From NCBI GenBank assembly GCA_023374045.1, contig CM041778.1:365836831-365900830 (forward strand): 64,000 bases of DNA, in the 5' to 3' direction. This DNA is from Limonium bicolor. Taxonomy: Eukaryota; Streptophyta; Magnoliopsida; Caryophyllales; Plumbaginaceae. Shown here piece by piece: positions 1 through 12,051 of the stretch (position 1 is its first letter; every line of letters begins with the position of its first letter). Both the position numbers and the translations under genes were made by a program. Under the pieces are notes generated by a model, which saw nothing but the letters and a program-made list of their open reading frames with translations, ran no database searches and was not told the origin of the DNA.

Positions 1-1998
1 CTTTTTAACTTCACATAGTTTGGATGTTTATTAAACACCCTGTAATATGGGGACGTGTTGTGAAGAGTTGGTGTGGGAAGGCGATTGATGAGGTAAACAG
101 CTGTTTGAAATGCATGTGGCCAAAATTCAAGAGACATGCCAGAGTGGGTAAGTAGAGACAGTCCAGTTTCAGTAATATGGCTGTGTTTTCTCTCTGAGAT
201 ACCGCTGTGTTCGGGTGTATGTGGTGGGGTTGTAAAGTGGCTTATGCCGTGGTTGCTGAGGTAGGGGCGAAGGGTGATGAATTCACCGCCATTGTCAGAG
301 TATAAAATCTTGATCTTGGATTGAAAGGAAGTTTCAACGAGAGAACGAAACTTGATAAATATACTATGAACGTCAGATTTTCGTTTGTGGATAGATCTAA
401 GTGTAGCGTGTGAAATGATCAACAAACACAACATAATATTTGAAACTGTCATAAGATATACATCCGAAAATATTATTTCTAAAAATTTTGTGGAACTAAG
501 AGTAGAAGTTTGAATGGGAGCTTGTAGCTCTTATGTAAATGACAAGATGCGCAGGCTGCATAGTCCGGTGTGAGAGTTGAGAGGGGGAGATGCGGTTGCA
601 GGAGCTTGAAAGTAGCAGTAGAAGAATGACATGCCGAGGATATGATGCCAAAAGGGGGTGGAGGTGCACTGGACTGACAGAGCAGTGGGAGTGCTGGAGG
701 GCCACACGTACAAGCCATTGTGACAGGTTCCATTAAGGAGTGTTTTGCCTGTTTTGAGACACTATACATGAAAAGAACTCGGTAAGAAGGTGGCAGCACG
801 GTGTAGTTGTATGGTTAGTTGAGGGACAGAAATAATGTTTTTGGAAATATTAGGAACACAAAGAGTATCGGAAAGAGAAAACATATGAGCAGGTGTATGA
901 AGGGAGAGTGCCGGAGTTGGTAATTTGCAAACCTTCACCACTACCGGTAAACAGCTCATCAGGCCCACTATAGGGGTAGTGAAGGGATAGGTGATCAAGA
1001 TTATTGACCACATGATGAGTAGCGCCACTGTCGACGACAAAGCTAGGAGGGTTGTTGGTGTGCGCGACATGAGCTTGAGGTGGTTGCGGTGTTGAAGAGT
1101 TGCGAGGCAGCTTGTGGTGGTTTGGAGTTTGGATGCTGTTGGCGGAAGAGGGGGCAGTAGGCGACAACATGCCCCTGTTCGCGGCACCACTGGCATCGAC
1201 CAAGGAAGGGCCTGGCATTGGGTGGTGGGTTGGGCGAGGTGGATTGATAGCTGTTTGGCGATGGTAAAACAGGGGATTGACGAGAGCACTGAGAGCGGTT
1301 TCGAGACTGCAGGTTGAGTGTTGTTGCAAGGACGGACATATGTGTAGCAGCAGTTTTGAGTTCAAGCTTCTTTATGAGGAGTTTCTCATGTAGTTCATCG
1401 ATTTTGATGGTTGAGTCACGTGCTTTAATGGCATCAACAACAGGCTGATATTTGGCATCTAGACCGTGGAGGATGAAGTTGACGGGATAATCATCGTCAG
1501 CTGGTTTATTCAGAGAAGCAAGTAGATCTGCGGTGGTAGTGATGGACTAAAGATATTCGGTAATGGATTGGGAGCCTTTGGTAGAAGAGCGCAACTTATC
1601 TTTGAGTTGGTTGACATGGCCTTTGGACTGGTTTGCATAAGTGCGAGCTAGGATGTCCCAGGCCTCCTTCGAAGTGGTGGCGCGGGTAACAAGAGGAGCA
1701 ACGGAAGCAGAGAGTGTACCAACAAGGGCTCCATATAGGAGTTGATCCTGGCGCATCCAGAGGTATATGCCGGATTGGGACCAGTTGTTGTGCCGGTGGT
1801 GAGGGTCTTGGGAGGGGCTGGTAGATCACCATTGATGTATTTAAACAAATCATAGCCGGATAGAGTTGCTTTAATTTGGGATTGCCAGGTGATGTAGTTT
1901 GTGGAGGTAAGTTTGATTGCATTTGTGAAGTGAACGATAAAGAAGGGTTGATTGGTATCGTTTGGATTGGTAATGGTGGTGGAGAATTCTGCAGCCAT
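1..1998 (-). pseudogene. copia Gag-Pol polyprotein remnant (Gag, PR, IN)
   Basis: The minus-strand reading starts at ATG 1998. It begins with a Gag of the UBN2/RE1 type (FTNAIKLTSTNYITWQSQIK, then the YDLFKYINGDLPAP segment). A frame change near 1760 moves the Gag continuation (TSKEAWDILARTYANQSKGH) to another frame, and a stop follows near 1547. A CCHC zinc knuckle (CQWCREQGHVVAYC) is read near 1200 and a protease motif (VVDSGATHHVV) near 1030. The integrase core is read between about 480 and 1, with the catalytic Asp in LYSDNGGEF and the Glu in SGISERKHSH. Gag, PR and IN are therefore all present, but across at least three frames, so no full polyprotein can be made. It is a decayed copy of the RE/TNT1 type of copia element. 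Confidence 0.85.
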
Positions 1999-2038
1999 GG
2001 ATACGATTAGAGGTGGAAGGGATCTGAGGCTGATACCA

Positions 2039-2254
2039 TATAGAGGAATGCTCTCTTTGATATTTTATTTACTGATGAATGCAACGGTATAAATATACAA
2101 GATACAGAGGTTGTAGGTTGTTGGAGGTTTTCTAAGATCCTAAAATCACTCTACTAATATCAACAACTTAAAGAATAATAACAACATACTGAAAATCTGT
2201 GACAGAAAGATAAGTATGCTAATTACAAATATAATAAATAACTAATCTCTAACA
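2039..2254 (-). repeat. 5' LTR of the copia element, with primer-binding site
   Basis: On minus the LTR starts TGTTAGAGATTAG at 2254 and ends just before TGGTATCAG (2038-2030), which matches the 3' end of initiator tRNA-Met, the usual copia primer. The length is about 216 bp. The partner LTR is outside the window, so the exact inner boundary and the target duplication cannot be checked. Confidence 0.75.
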
Positions 2255-2362
2255 ATTTAAATGTGTGTGGAGAAGGTAGTTCCCACCCAAAGAGATTGAA
2301 GAAGTGAAATGTGGTGATACTAGACATTTATTAAATGTAGTGTCCATTTTCGACGATAAACA

Positions 2363-2573
2363 CAGGGGCAGACCCAGAGATTGAAAATTATGGGATCACT
2401 GACAAATAAAAATTTCTATAGTTAATTTTTTATGACATTTATGGGGTCACTAAGACATAAAATATCTACTATTTTATAAAAAAACTACATTAAAACTTAA
2501 TATAATTAATTTTTTTTTTACAAAAGTCATGGGGTCACTTGACCCCATGTGACCCCTCTTCGGTCCACCCCTG
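2363..2573. mobile_element. hAT-type MITE with 8-bp target duplication
   Basis: This 211-bp element has terminal inverted repeats CAGGGGCAGACC and GGTCCACCCCTG (11 of 12 bases pair). It is flanked on both sides by the same 8 bases, GATAAACA (2355-2362 and 2574-2581). An 8-bp duplication with CAGGGG-type ends is the hAT signature. It has no coding capacity and is AT-rich inside, with a short palindrome (GGGGTCACTTGACCCC) near the right end. Confidence 0.88.
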
Positions 2574-2654
2574 GATAAACATCAAACAACCCCGCCTACG
2601 CTAAGAAGGCACGTAAAGTTAATCAATATTAAGCGTGTGACAGGACACCGGATC

Positions 2655-3296
2655 CGGTGGTCTATGGAGACAACTTTTATTGTCTCTAAAAACCAAAAAA
2701 TTGCCTCTGTAGATATTTAGAGGCGACAAAAACATTGTCTCTAGGTTGCCTCTAAAGGGTCGCCCCAGTTGATTATGGAGGCGACTAAAATGTTTGCCTC
2801 AGTTGATTTTACCTATGGAGGCAAACTCAGTCGCCTCCATTGATCGTAATCTATTGGGGCAAGCACTATCTCACCTCTGTTGCTCTTAAACTACTGAGGC
2901 AACTAGATTAGCTGGCCTCCGTAGAGTATGCATTTGCTCTTTGTAGAAAATAGGCAACGGAGGCAACCAAAGTGGGTCGCCTCTATTGAGGTCTTACAAA
3001 CGAGGCAAGGCTTCCAACTTGCCTCCGTTGCTATGTGTAGAGAATAAACATCAGGGGCAACCTTCTTCTACTCGCCTCTGTTGATGTTCAACAAGCGAGG
3101 CAAGACTTTTAGTTGCCTCCATTGCATTGTGTAGAGAATGAACAACAGAGACAACCTTGTTCTGCTCGCCTCCGTTGATATACAACAAGCGAGGCAAGGC
3201 TTTTAGTCGCCTCCGTTGCATTGTGTAGAGAATGAACAACAGAGGCAACCTTCTTCACCTCGCCTCTGTTGATGTCCAACAAGCGAGGCAAAAAAA
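2655..3296. repeat. CACTA subterminal repeat block
   Basis: Dense direct and inverted copies of GAGGCAAC and its complement with the core GCCTCCGTTG. The part from about 3005 to 3296 is an ordered tandem repeat of 94 bp: the landmark GTAGAGAAT recurs at 3037, 3131 and 3225. Short ORFs read through this block are products of the repeat and are not genes. Confidence 0.75.
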
Positions 3297-3594
3297 AAAT
3301 CACCCTGCATTATTATTGCAGAAAAAAGATTTGTAAAATCAAATCATGCGTTTCTAGCTGGGCATTTGACAAGTTGGAGAACACAAATCTAGAATAACCA
3401 TAGCATACAAATCCAATGAGCAAAGATACATTTCAAACAATTCTCATTAAATATATCAAATTTACGTACAATTCTTGTATTGCGCTAGCTCAGTCACACA
3501 CAAATATACATCAATTCTCCTATTTTATAATTCTTGAAAATACATTATCCACAGATTTTCCAAGATTGTTGCTGTCATAAAGGCAAAAATAAGC

Positions 3595-5307
3595 AGCATG
3601 ACTACAGCCGCACCAGTTCTCTGTCCACATCTTTCGCTCGTAGTCCTTATTAGGTTTAAATCCCTTGCAGTAGAATTCATTGCAGGTATTGATCTGTCAC
3701 AAGAAACAAATGAGCATAAATTGAAGCAAGGAAAATAGAAGAGTAGGCTTCTCAAAGAAAGCCTGAGTATCAATCATGATGAAAAGATGCGAACATCAAA
3801 CCTTACCCTTGCGCCCAAACTATAAAAAAATGCAAATATTAATATGAATGACTAGCTTACAATTGGATCAGGGACAGTGTCCTGTTTGCACATAATCCAT
3901 GGAACTCCAGTTTTGAGTCTAACAGCCATTGAAAGATGATCAAAAACAATGATACTGGTATTGAAATTGAAGCAGCAGATTAGAAAAGGGAAAACAAGAT
4001 GAATGAGCAGTGCATAAAAAGAGGAAAAAAAGCAATTGCAGCATAAAAAATGATCATTTGACACAGACATTTACCTTCCAATATACTGATTAATATCAAC
4101 TTTATTGGGCATGCGTGCCTGTAAGAAGTTATCAAACTCTTAAATACAGTCAAGTAAAAACCACTTGCTTGAGTTTGACCTTTGGTCTATGATCAAATTT
4201 CTTTTCTTTTTATTAAAAGAGGACTTTCCGTTCTAAGAAATGTGAAATGATACAAATTTCTTACCACAGGATCAGGAGGATCATTCTGTTGGTACATTAT
4301 CCATGGAACACCAATGAGCTGAAAAAGAGCCATTTTGGCAGACCACATTGTATACATCTTTCATGCGTCCCCATATTCATAGTATCCATATTCATTCTTG
4401 ATCAATGATGATTGAAAGAAGAATTTTATACTTTAGTTGCTCAAGTAAATATCAACATAGATTGTAGGAAACCTTCTTTCTTTTTCTTTGATTGCAGCAG
4501 GATAGAGATTACTAAGAAAGTAAATAAGTCAAGTGAAGGACGTTATCAAACTTTCTGAACGTGGTAAATAGCCATTACCTGAGCCAAGATAATTGGACCA
4601 CCCAGTGATGTAAATAGTAATTTCCTTCTTCATGAGGTTTACAATATATGTTGTGAACTTCTGCATATAATGCAGAATTGCAACAAGAAAATCAGTCAAT
4701 ATTACCAAGTTATGACTGATATGAAATCATGTATGATTAATTAAGATTTATGAGAGAGGTTGGTAATGCTTAAGAGATTAGGATACACAGTGACTTAGTA
4801 CACCTTGAATGGTGCATTGTCAGTTCTAAACACAGTTCCAGGAATATAGTGAAACCAAACTGGAACCCCTCTGCAAAACCAACACAACGCAGGATCAATC
4901 ACTAACCAAAACCAACATATAGAAAAAGAGCTACCCAATAGTATAAGATGTCACAATCTTTTTCTCAGGCCTTAATGTACATTTGTGGATTACCCGTAGT
5001 TCCATTTTGCTGCCACAACTGGGCCGGTTCGAAGAATTACATACATCCCTGCCTCTTGAACAACCTTCACAAACTTGACCAGATCATATCGTTCCCCCAA
5101 AATATACTGAACACAAACACCCAAATTTCACCATCACGATAGATTAACGAAGGAAAACACTCAGAGGTCACAGAATCTGAGTGGGAATGGATGGTATTAT
5201 ATTCTACTCACATTATCTGGAGATAATTCATGGCCATTCCAGAACACAAAAGTTTTAATCACGTTAACTCCACCCTCCTTCGCAAGCTCCACAAGCCCTG
5301 GCCACAT
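3595..5307 (-). pseudogene. GH35 beta-galactosidase gene fragment (broken exons)
   Basis: Minus-strand exon-like blocks follow the order of a plant GH35 beta-galactosidase. They are: [20 protein letters not shown] (5307-5212, donor GTGAG), [20 protein letters not shown] (about 5112-4990), GVPVWFHYIPGTVFRTDNAP (about 4873-4803), KFTTYIVNLMKKE then GGPIILAQ (about 4660-4582), NEYGYYEYGDA (about 4400), two versions of GVPWIM (4310-4265 and 3920-3861), and INTCNEFYC...KMWTENWCG (3690-3595). Introns keep GT/AG borders. The copy is dead: there is a one-base frame shift inside the KKE/GGPIILAQ exon near 4620, an in-frame TGA just after EYGDA, Lys in place of the first Glu of ENEYG, and the signal peptide, first exon and C-terminal two thirds are missing. 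It sits inside the CACTA-like element, so it was probably captured. Confidence 0.82.
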
Positions 5308-5632
5308 CTATTGATGATTCATAAGGATCACATCACCGATCAATAGGGAGAAAAAAATAAAAGAGGGAGAAATTAACCATGGACCAGGTGGAGCTCAAGC
5401 GATATAATGCAGGTGTATATGGTAAACACATGTACATCAATCAATTGCTGCTATGCTAGCTACATAATACTAAACACATGCAGATCTTAAAGTTCAGGTA
5501 TCTTAAATTCTACATAACTGTCTGCCACATGATTGTTATACAATCATAAGGAACCCATTATTTTTGCATACTAGTGATCTGTTGTTGTCATGGTATCCAT
5601 CACAGCATGCAGCCTATTTAGAGTTTAAACTA

Positions 5633-5958
<326 letters not shown>

Positions 5959-6614
5959 ATACTATGACACAAAATACAACATAGCTAGGACTAAGTAACA
6001 ATTACAAAACACTCATCATTACCTGTATGTCATGGAAATCCTTCCCACCATTTGGACTAACTTGATACAGAGAGTGCAAGTATAAATACAAAAAATGTCG
6101 AGAGTCAGCCAGGGTCAACAAGCTTAGCTGAGGAAGAAAAGAGGACGGAAGGATTGATTATAAAAGGGGAGAGCTAAAAGTCAAACAGACGCTTATATGT
6201 AATATTGTAAACCCTTATTTAGCTTTTGAGCCTTAAAGAAATGAATAATACAGTAGCTGAGCTGATTAGAATGGCAGCGTTGAAAACTTGTAGTTCGCAA
6301 AGCTACCTGATCACCTTTTACTTATAGGTAAACATGCATCAACTTTAATACTATAAAGAGATGAAAACTTCTAGTTCAGAAAGCTACTTGATCACCTTTG
6401 CCTTCAATTTTTGTCCGAACAGCACAAGATGCATTCACTTGATCTGTTCATGAAAACCAGCTATTATAACGAAATGAGAGCTAGATAATCAAATAACTGA
6501 GCACATTCAAACACTCAAAGGGACATGATTCTGCAATAAATCAGTGCACCCATGGTGAAATCATAGTCCAAACAAAATAATAAAATCTCTTTCTGAGACA
6601 ACAACGAGAGTTAA

Positions 6615-6753
6615 TGTGAGTGCCTACTCGCCTCCATTGATAAGACAAACAGAGGCAACTCTCTTGCTCGCCTCCCTTGCTTTCCTGCCACATATATTGT
6701 TGCCTCCTTTGATCTCATATAAATTGCCCCAACTGACACATATTGTTGTAGTG
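6615..6753. repeat. Right terminal and subterminal region of the CACTA-like element
   Basis: Carries the same GCCTCC / GAGGCAAC motifs as 2655-3296 and ends in CACATATTGTTGTAGTG, the complement of a CACTA-type end. Confidence 0.68.
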
Positions 6754-7966
6754 ACTACCTGCCACCAAAAATGAATTAAATACACAATATAAAGATTACA
6801 TTTCAAAGTAAATATATATTATAAGATCACATTATTCTCACCACCAAATTGGTATGGCTTAATATAAAATGTTGGGAAGCCAACTTACACCCAAAAAGAC
6901 TGGCAGATTTCCATACGCTACTAGCTACTTTTGTTCTTTTGTCACCCAACCTCGTCATTACCCAAATTTGGACCACCCACCAACACTAAAGACACTGCGC
7001 ATTATTCTGAATATGGCGTGCTTAGATAGAATGCTCATGTGGAACCAAGTTGTACCAGACAAGTCAAAATATGATCTCTTGTTTCATTTTTCATTCTGTC
7101 TTCTGTTAATGAAATGAAACTATGTACTAAGCTAAGATACATTCATGGAAGATGATGATACATGGGTAGTCTCCCAATGCATTTTTGTACTGTACAGACT
7201 AATGCTAAAAAGAACTATACCTAACACGTCTCTCTAAATGACTTCATATTCATATTGGAATGTCACTTCTGGTGGTAGCAGTTTTTTCAATTTTTCTCCT
7301 CAAGAATCGCAAATGAGCCGCTCGGGTCTTCTATGCAGATTTTTTTTATATCTTTACATTCATTTGCTAGTTTTGAGTCGATTGTTGAACAAAGGTTGTT
7401 TATCAGCTTTTACTGATGCGGTTTCAACTGCTCTTTTGGTGTGGCATCAGTTCTAAGTAAAGTTTGTTGATGTCTCTTAGTCATTGTACTGGACAAAACT
7501 GTTTTAACTCTTGGGTAGAACCGCTGTCACTTGAATTACTACTGTTCGTACTCTAATAATTGTTTAGAATCTTGTTACTAAACATTGTGATCTGCTACAA
7601 TATATGCCATTACTATCATACTGGCTACATGAATGGTGTGTCTGAAGCTATGTTATGTGGAGTTCTATGGTTGTAGCTGTTAGTTCTTTCATCGTTTTCT
7701 TACACTGAATTGGCTATTTGTAAAACCAATCTGGAAGGAAAAGAGGAAGCCTAGAACAGATCGGAAGAAATATAAGAAATTGGAGAGGAAAGAGAACAGC
7801 ACATCTAATGCAAAGGCTTTAAATGGATCTGGGGGGTAGCAGTTTTCCTTTTTACAATAACCACCACAAACTTTCAACTAATATTTTTCCTCACAAAATC
7901 TGCCAACTAATTTCTGGCAGCACGAATCAATCTGAGCCGGACTCCTATAAATAAGAAGACAAATTC
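6754..7966. other. Intergenic stretch, nothing recognised
   Basis: AT-rich sequence between the CACTA-like end and the helicase stop codon. Short ORFs (for example 6869-7117 and 7238-7456, plus) show no motif I recognise. The last few hundred bases are probably the helicase 3' untranslated region, read on minus. Confidence 0.5.
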
Positions 7967-10798
7967 TTAAGTAGCTGCTCGTCCTACTCCACGAGGCATT
8001 TTCTTTGAGCTTGGATCTTCAACATCCTTCATTTGGTAATAATGAGGAGCAATTTCAACAAGCCATTCTGGTTTTAATTCAGTGACCTGACGCATATACT
8101 CCTTTGTGGTTAAAACCAGCTCATGGTACATGACCCATCTTGGTTGAGGTTCCATCTGAGCCAAACCAGAATTAGGATGCATGTGGACTGTCTGAGGATA
8201 TTTGACTGTTCGATATGAACCACTTTTCTGTAACCTTGCAGAGTGAGGAAAGAAGCCTGCTGTTATACACTTCTTGATTGCATCCAGATCATTGAGGCTG
8301 GAAGTCATCTCAATTTCAACTCTTTCCAGAAGGCCTTCCAACTGGTCTCTAATATCCCTTGCTCGTTTCATGCTTCTAACCTGAATGTAATTTTCATAAC
8401 AGAACATAGTTCCATAGTCACATGCCTTCCAATCATTATAGACCTTAAGCAGAGCAATATGATCCCCAACGTTGCCCTCGTGAAATCTCATCCTTGCACT
8501 GTCTGCGTGGACCTGCTTATCCTTTGGACGATAAAAGATTGAGTTTCCTACAGATAGCATAGCAGCAATTGAGATAACCTCCTCTGAACATTTATATTTA
8601 TCCGAAGCAACTATCACTTTGGAAAGCATAGGATCAAGAGGAAACTTTGCCATTCTTCTTCCAACTTTAGTCAACTCCCCTAGTTTATCAAGAGCACCCA
8701 ACGCATACAACAGTTCAAGTGCCTTAAATAGTGCCTCTGAACGTGGTGGATCCATGAAATCAAAATGCAACAAATCATCAATGCCAAGACTCTTTAGAGT
8801 CAACACCACATTTGCAAGATTGGTCCTTTGTATCTCAGGCATGGTATTGTCCTCCAACTCTTGGTTGTAACTGTAAGCCGTATACAACCTGAAGCATTTA
8901 CCAGGACCAGTCCTTCCTGATCGGCCAGCCCTTTGATTAGCAGAGGCCTTGGAGATAGGGCTTACGAGTAATGACTCGATCCCTGTCCTTGCATTGTATG
9001 TCTTCATTTTGACAAAACCAGGATCAATGACATACTTAATCCCATCAATTGTTAGAGAAGTTTCTGCTATATTTGTAGCCAACACAACCTTTCGAGCCCC
9101 TTCAGGAGTAGGCTCAAATATTTTGGCCTGCAAATCAGTTGGTAGATTAGCATAGATTGGGCATATAATAAGCTCAGCGATCTTGGTTCCAAGGCCCCTA
9201 GTTCTATGCTTCAAAATTTCTTCAGCTGTTTCAATCTCCTCTTGACCAGTCAAAAAAATAAGAATATCACCAGGCAATTGGGTCACATGTATTTGCAAAG
9301 CAGTCACAACAGCCGCATCCAAGTAATTGGCTTCTGGTGCTTTCGTGTAATGTATCTCAACAGGATACCGTCTCCCTGGTATTTTAAAAATTGGAGCAGA
9401 ATCAAAATAGTCACTAAATTTTTCAGCATCAAGTGTGGCACTAGAGATGAGCAACTTTAGATCAGGTCTGAAACGAGCAACATCCTTCACTAGTCCAAAT
9501 AACATATCAGTTGAAACTGTCCTTTCGTGGGCCTCATCAACCATTATAACACTATATGAAGCAAGGTCAGATTCACCTAAGAATTCTCTCAACAACATTC
9601 CATCTGTCATGTATTTTATAATTGTCTTCTCTGATGTGCAATCTTCAAATTGGATGGAGTAACCCACCTCATGGCCAAGTTTTGTTCCCATCTCCTGAGA
9701 AACACGAGCAGAAACACTCATTGCTGCCACCCTTCGTGGCTGAGTGCATCCAACCATTCCCTTTTTGGTGTACCCAGCTTCATGAAGATACTGGGGGATC
9801 TGAGTTGTTTTCCCTGATCCAGTTTCTCCAACGATAATAAGAACCTGATACTGGTCAACAGCTTGCAGCAGCTCATCCCTATAGGGGTAGATCGGCAATG
9901 TTTTTCTATCCTCCTGAAGCTTCTCAAAAGCAGACTGGGCTCTGGATTCCTCAAGTGACTGAACCATCGTATCATCCTCAAACTTGTCTCCATCCATAAC
10001 AGAAGCCTTGATGAATTCAATCTGGTCCTCAAAAACAAATTTGTATTCCGCAGCCTTCTGCTTCTTGTCCTTTGACCCAAATTTAAGTGTGGCTTTCCCA
10101 ATTTGGTGATCTTCCCATGCCTCTTGTTCCGCAAACGGATTCATTTTAGCCCCAGACTCTCCATCCCTGTAACGCTGAACAGCTACGGAGAATCTCTTTT
10201 CTTGATTTACTCCACCATCAACATCATAAGCTTCCGGCATCCTATACCCGATTATTTCACTGGCATCTTCTCTCTTGTGTTTATCTATGGCTTCAAATAG
10301 TTCTTTCTTGTACCTTATATTGAAACATTCTGCTTCAGTAAGCTGCTGTTCTTCAAACAAGTATTGCTCATCTATTATCTCATCTCTGAGTTCTTTGACC
10401 TTCTTTTGCTCCCTTTTCTTCAAATATTCTTGTCTTGAGACCTTTCTTAGGAAGTCTATTTCAGTTTGCTCCACAGCTTTAGACCTCCGAATTGCCTCTT
10501 CTTCATCCTTCTTTGACAACTTGTTCTCAGTCAACCTTTTGGTCCTAGCTGCATCCCTCATTTTCATATTTCTCTCTAACTCTTCTCTTTCCCTCTGATC
10601 TCGAAATCTTTCCTCCTCCGACTTAAGGTGTCGGTTCATGTTTCTAGTCCCGTTCTTGTCATCAGCATTAGCTCTCTTCTCATTAGGAGGAATGAACTCA
10701 TACTGCTGCCAAATTGGGGAAAGCAGTTTCCGTACTCTCTTCTTACTCTTTGGCTGAACGTCGGATTGCTCATCTGTACAGTTAATTTCATTCTCCAT
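7967..10798 (-). CDS. DEAH-box pre-mRNA-splicing ATP-dependent RNA helicase (PRP2/DHX16 type)
   Basis: This 943-residue intronless ORF encodes a nuclear DEAH helicase of the PRP2/DHX16 group, which uses ATP to remodel the spliceosome before the first catalytic step. Numbered from ATG 10798, visible motifs are Walker A GETGSGKT (324-331), DEAH (421-424) in [14 protein letters not shown] (453-455), and motif [14 protein letters not shown] (622-633), followed by the ratchet/HA2 region and OB-fold tail. Residues 1-300 are charged and coiled-coil-like. ATG 10798 ([11 protein letters not shown]) is preferred over an in-frame ATG at 10951, because the 51 extra residues are not helicase-like and read like a 5' leader. 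Family members in plants and animals are about 1,040 residues, so this one lacks roughly the first 100. No disabling mutation is seen. The exact orthologue (DEAH1/ESP3 or MEE29 in Arabidopsis) cannot be decided here. Confidence 0.95.
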   Translation of the reverse strand: MENEINCTDEQSDVQPKSKKRVRKLLSPIWQQYEFIPPNEKRANADDKNGTRNMNRHLKSEEERFRDQREREELERNMKMRDAARTKRLTENKLSKKDEEEAIRRSKAVEQTEIDFLRKVSRQEYLKKREQKKVKELRDEIIDEQYLFEEQQLTEAECFNIRYKKELFEAIDKHKREDASEIIGYRMPEAYDVDGGVNQEKRFSVAVQRYRDGESGAKMNPFAEQEAWEDHQIGKATLKFGSKDKKQKAAEYKFVFEDQIEFIKASVMDGDKFEDDTMVQSLEESRAQSAFEKLQEDRKTLPIYPYRDELLQAVDQYQVLIIVGETGSGKTTQIPQYLHEAGYTKKGMVGCTQPRRVAAMSVSARVSQEMGTKLGHEVGYSIQFEDCTSEKTIIKYMTDGMLLREFLGESDLASYSVIMVDEAHERTVSTDMLFGLVKDVARFRPDLKLLISSATLDAEKFSDYFDSAPIFKIPGRRYPVEIHYTKAPEANYLDAAVVTALQIHVTQLPGDILIFLTGQEEIETAEEILKHRTRGLGTKIAELIICPIYANLPTDLQAKIFEPTPEGARKVVLATNIAETSLTIDGIKYVIDPGFVKMKTYNARTGIESLLVSPISKASANQRAGRSGRTGPGKCFRLYTAYSYNQELEDNTMPEIQRTNLANVVLTLKSLGIDDLLHFDFMDPPRSEALFKALELLYALGALDKLGELTKVGRRMAKFPLDPMLSKVIVASDKYKCSEEVISIAAMLSVGNSIFYRPKDKQVHADSARMRFHEGNVGDHIALLKVYNDWKACDYGTMFCYENYIQVRSMKRARDIRDQLEGLLERVEIEMTSSLNDLDAIKKCITAGFFPHSARLQKSGSYRTVKYPQTVHMHPNSGLAQMEPQPRWVMYHELVLTTKEYMRQVTELKPEWLVEIAPHYYQMKDVEDPSSKKMPRGVGRAAT

Positions 10799-11270
10799 GA
10801 CCGAAACAAGTTTTAACCCCAGGGAAGTAGGTCTGCAACTATTGAACTGAAAGATGAGACCAAAGACGGCGTAGGTGCATGAAGATAGTAACTCGGAGAA
10901 AGACTTCTCAACACCAGGTTCTTCACCCCTTCGAACAGAGAAGGCCGGCACTCCGACGAAGGGGATAGCAACTCAAAGTCGGGTAATGTTAGAAATAGCT
11001 CGTAGCAGATAGATTTCAACAGAAACAAGCACCAGAAAAAAAAAAGAATGGAGAAAGAATATACCAATTTGCCACGGATGAAGTTAGTGACAAGGAATAA
11101 TCGCTCTCCTGGACGCTCCCCTGCTGTGCGAAGTCGACGAAGAGAAAAGGAGAGTCGAAGGGGAAAACCTAAATCGAAGGCGTCGCTTGTCGATCTACAA
11201 CGGAGGACCAGGAGCCGACCCACTGGTGCCAAGATTCACTCCCCAGTCTCTCTCGGCGGCAAATAGGGAG
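10799..11270 (-). promoter_or_regulatory. Probable 5' leader of the helicase gene, with possible leader intron
   Basis: On minus, upstream of ATG 10798, the sequence contains a GC-richer block (11100-11260) and then a possible donor (CAAATTG|GTATATTC near 11068) followed by a pyrimidine tract, suggesting a leader intron. No clear TATA box was found. The transcript structure is inferred and needs RNA data. Confidence 0.35.
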
Positions 11271-11340
11271 CAAACAAAACCAAAGTTTTTTTTGAGTTCA
11301 AAGCTCCTCTGGTGGATGGTATATTCTTATCAAATGTCAC

Positions 11341-12051
11341 TATATTTTTTTTGCTAATTTATAAAATACCATCAAAAAAAGAAAGTTATAAAATGTCATT
11401 ATTTTCTGAAAAGTCTATGAAATGTCACTATACCCTACTAATTAGCAAAATACTATTAAAGTTCACAATATATCCGTTGTTAAAAATTAATAAAAATATC
11501 AAAATATAATAAAAATAAAAAATTATGAAAATTAAAATATATATATAAATATAAAAATTAAAAACAATTAATAAAATTTATAAAAAGTATAAAAATTATA
11601 AAATTATAAATTAAAATAAAATATTAAAAAAATAAATATTTCATTTTTTAAATTTATTCAATACCATTAAAATAATATTGAGTTCTAAACAAAAAATTTA
11701 TACTAATTTAGTACCATAATTTATACCATATTTTATAAATATTTAATGATATTTTCATGTTTTAATTTTTTATAATTTTTATAATTTTTTATAAAATGTT
11801 TAATTTTATAAATTTATATATATTTTAAATTTTTATAATTTTTTATATTTTTATTGTATTTTAATATTTTTGTTAATTTTTAACACTTATGGGCATATTG
11901 TGAACTTTAAAAGTAGTACATTGTTAACTAGTAGGGACATTTTTGACTTTTTTCCAACTATAGTGACATATCATGAACTTTTCCGAAAATGTAGTGACAT
12001 TTCATGACTTTCTTTTTTTAGTGGTATTTCATTAATTTGCAAAAAAATATA
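11341..12051. mobile_element. AT-rich fold-back element
   Basis: About 711 bp whose two halves are imperfect inverted copies of each other. The left arm begins TATATTTTTTTTGCTAATTT and carries AAATGTCACTATA and AAAGTTCACAATAT. The right arm carries the complements in mirrored order and ends GCAAAAAAATATA. Arms are about 250-350 bp around an almost pure A/T centre. No target duplication was found. Related pieces occur at 19282-19375 and about 30045-30190. Confidence 0.68.

Larger units (their letters stand above)
1..2254 (-). mobile_element. Ty1/copia LTR retrotransposon, 5' part, degenerate
   Basis: On the minus strand the order is LTR (2254-2039), primer-binding site, Gag, zinc knuckle, protease and integrase core, running off the window at base 1. 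Integrase before reverse transcriptase is the copia order. The RT, RNase H and 3' LTR would lie before the window. Several frame breaks make the element non-functional. Confidence 0.88.

Noticed and set aside
3051..3303. Short minus ORFs with repeated LYxxG / SLHNAxEATKSLAS phrases
   Set aside because: They are translations of the 94-bp subterminal tandem repeat.
8243..10816. Plus-strand ORFs opposite the helicase
   Set aside because: Shadows of the helicase coding sequence with no domains of their own.
10799..10951. N-terminal extension of the helicase to ATG 10951
   Set aside because: The 51 added residues have no charged helicase-like N-terminal character and read like leader sequence; ATG 10798 is followed by the expected acidic/basic region.
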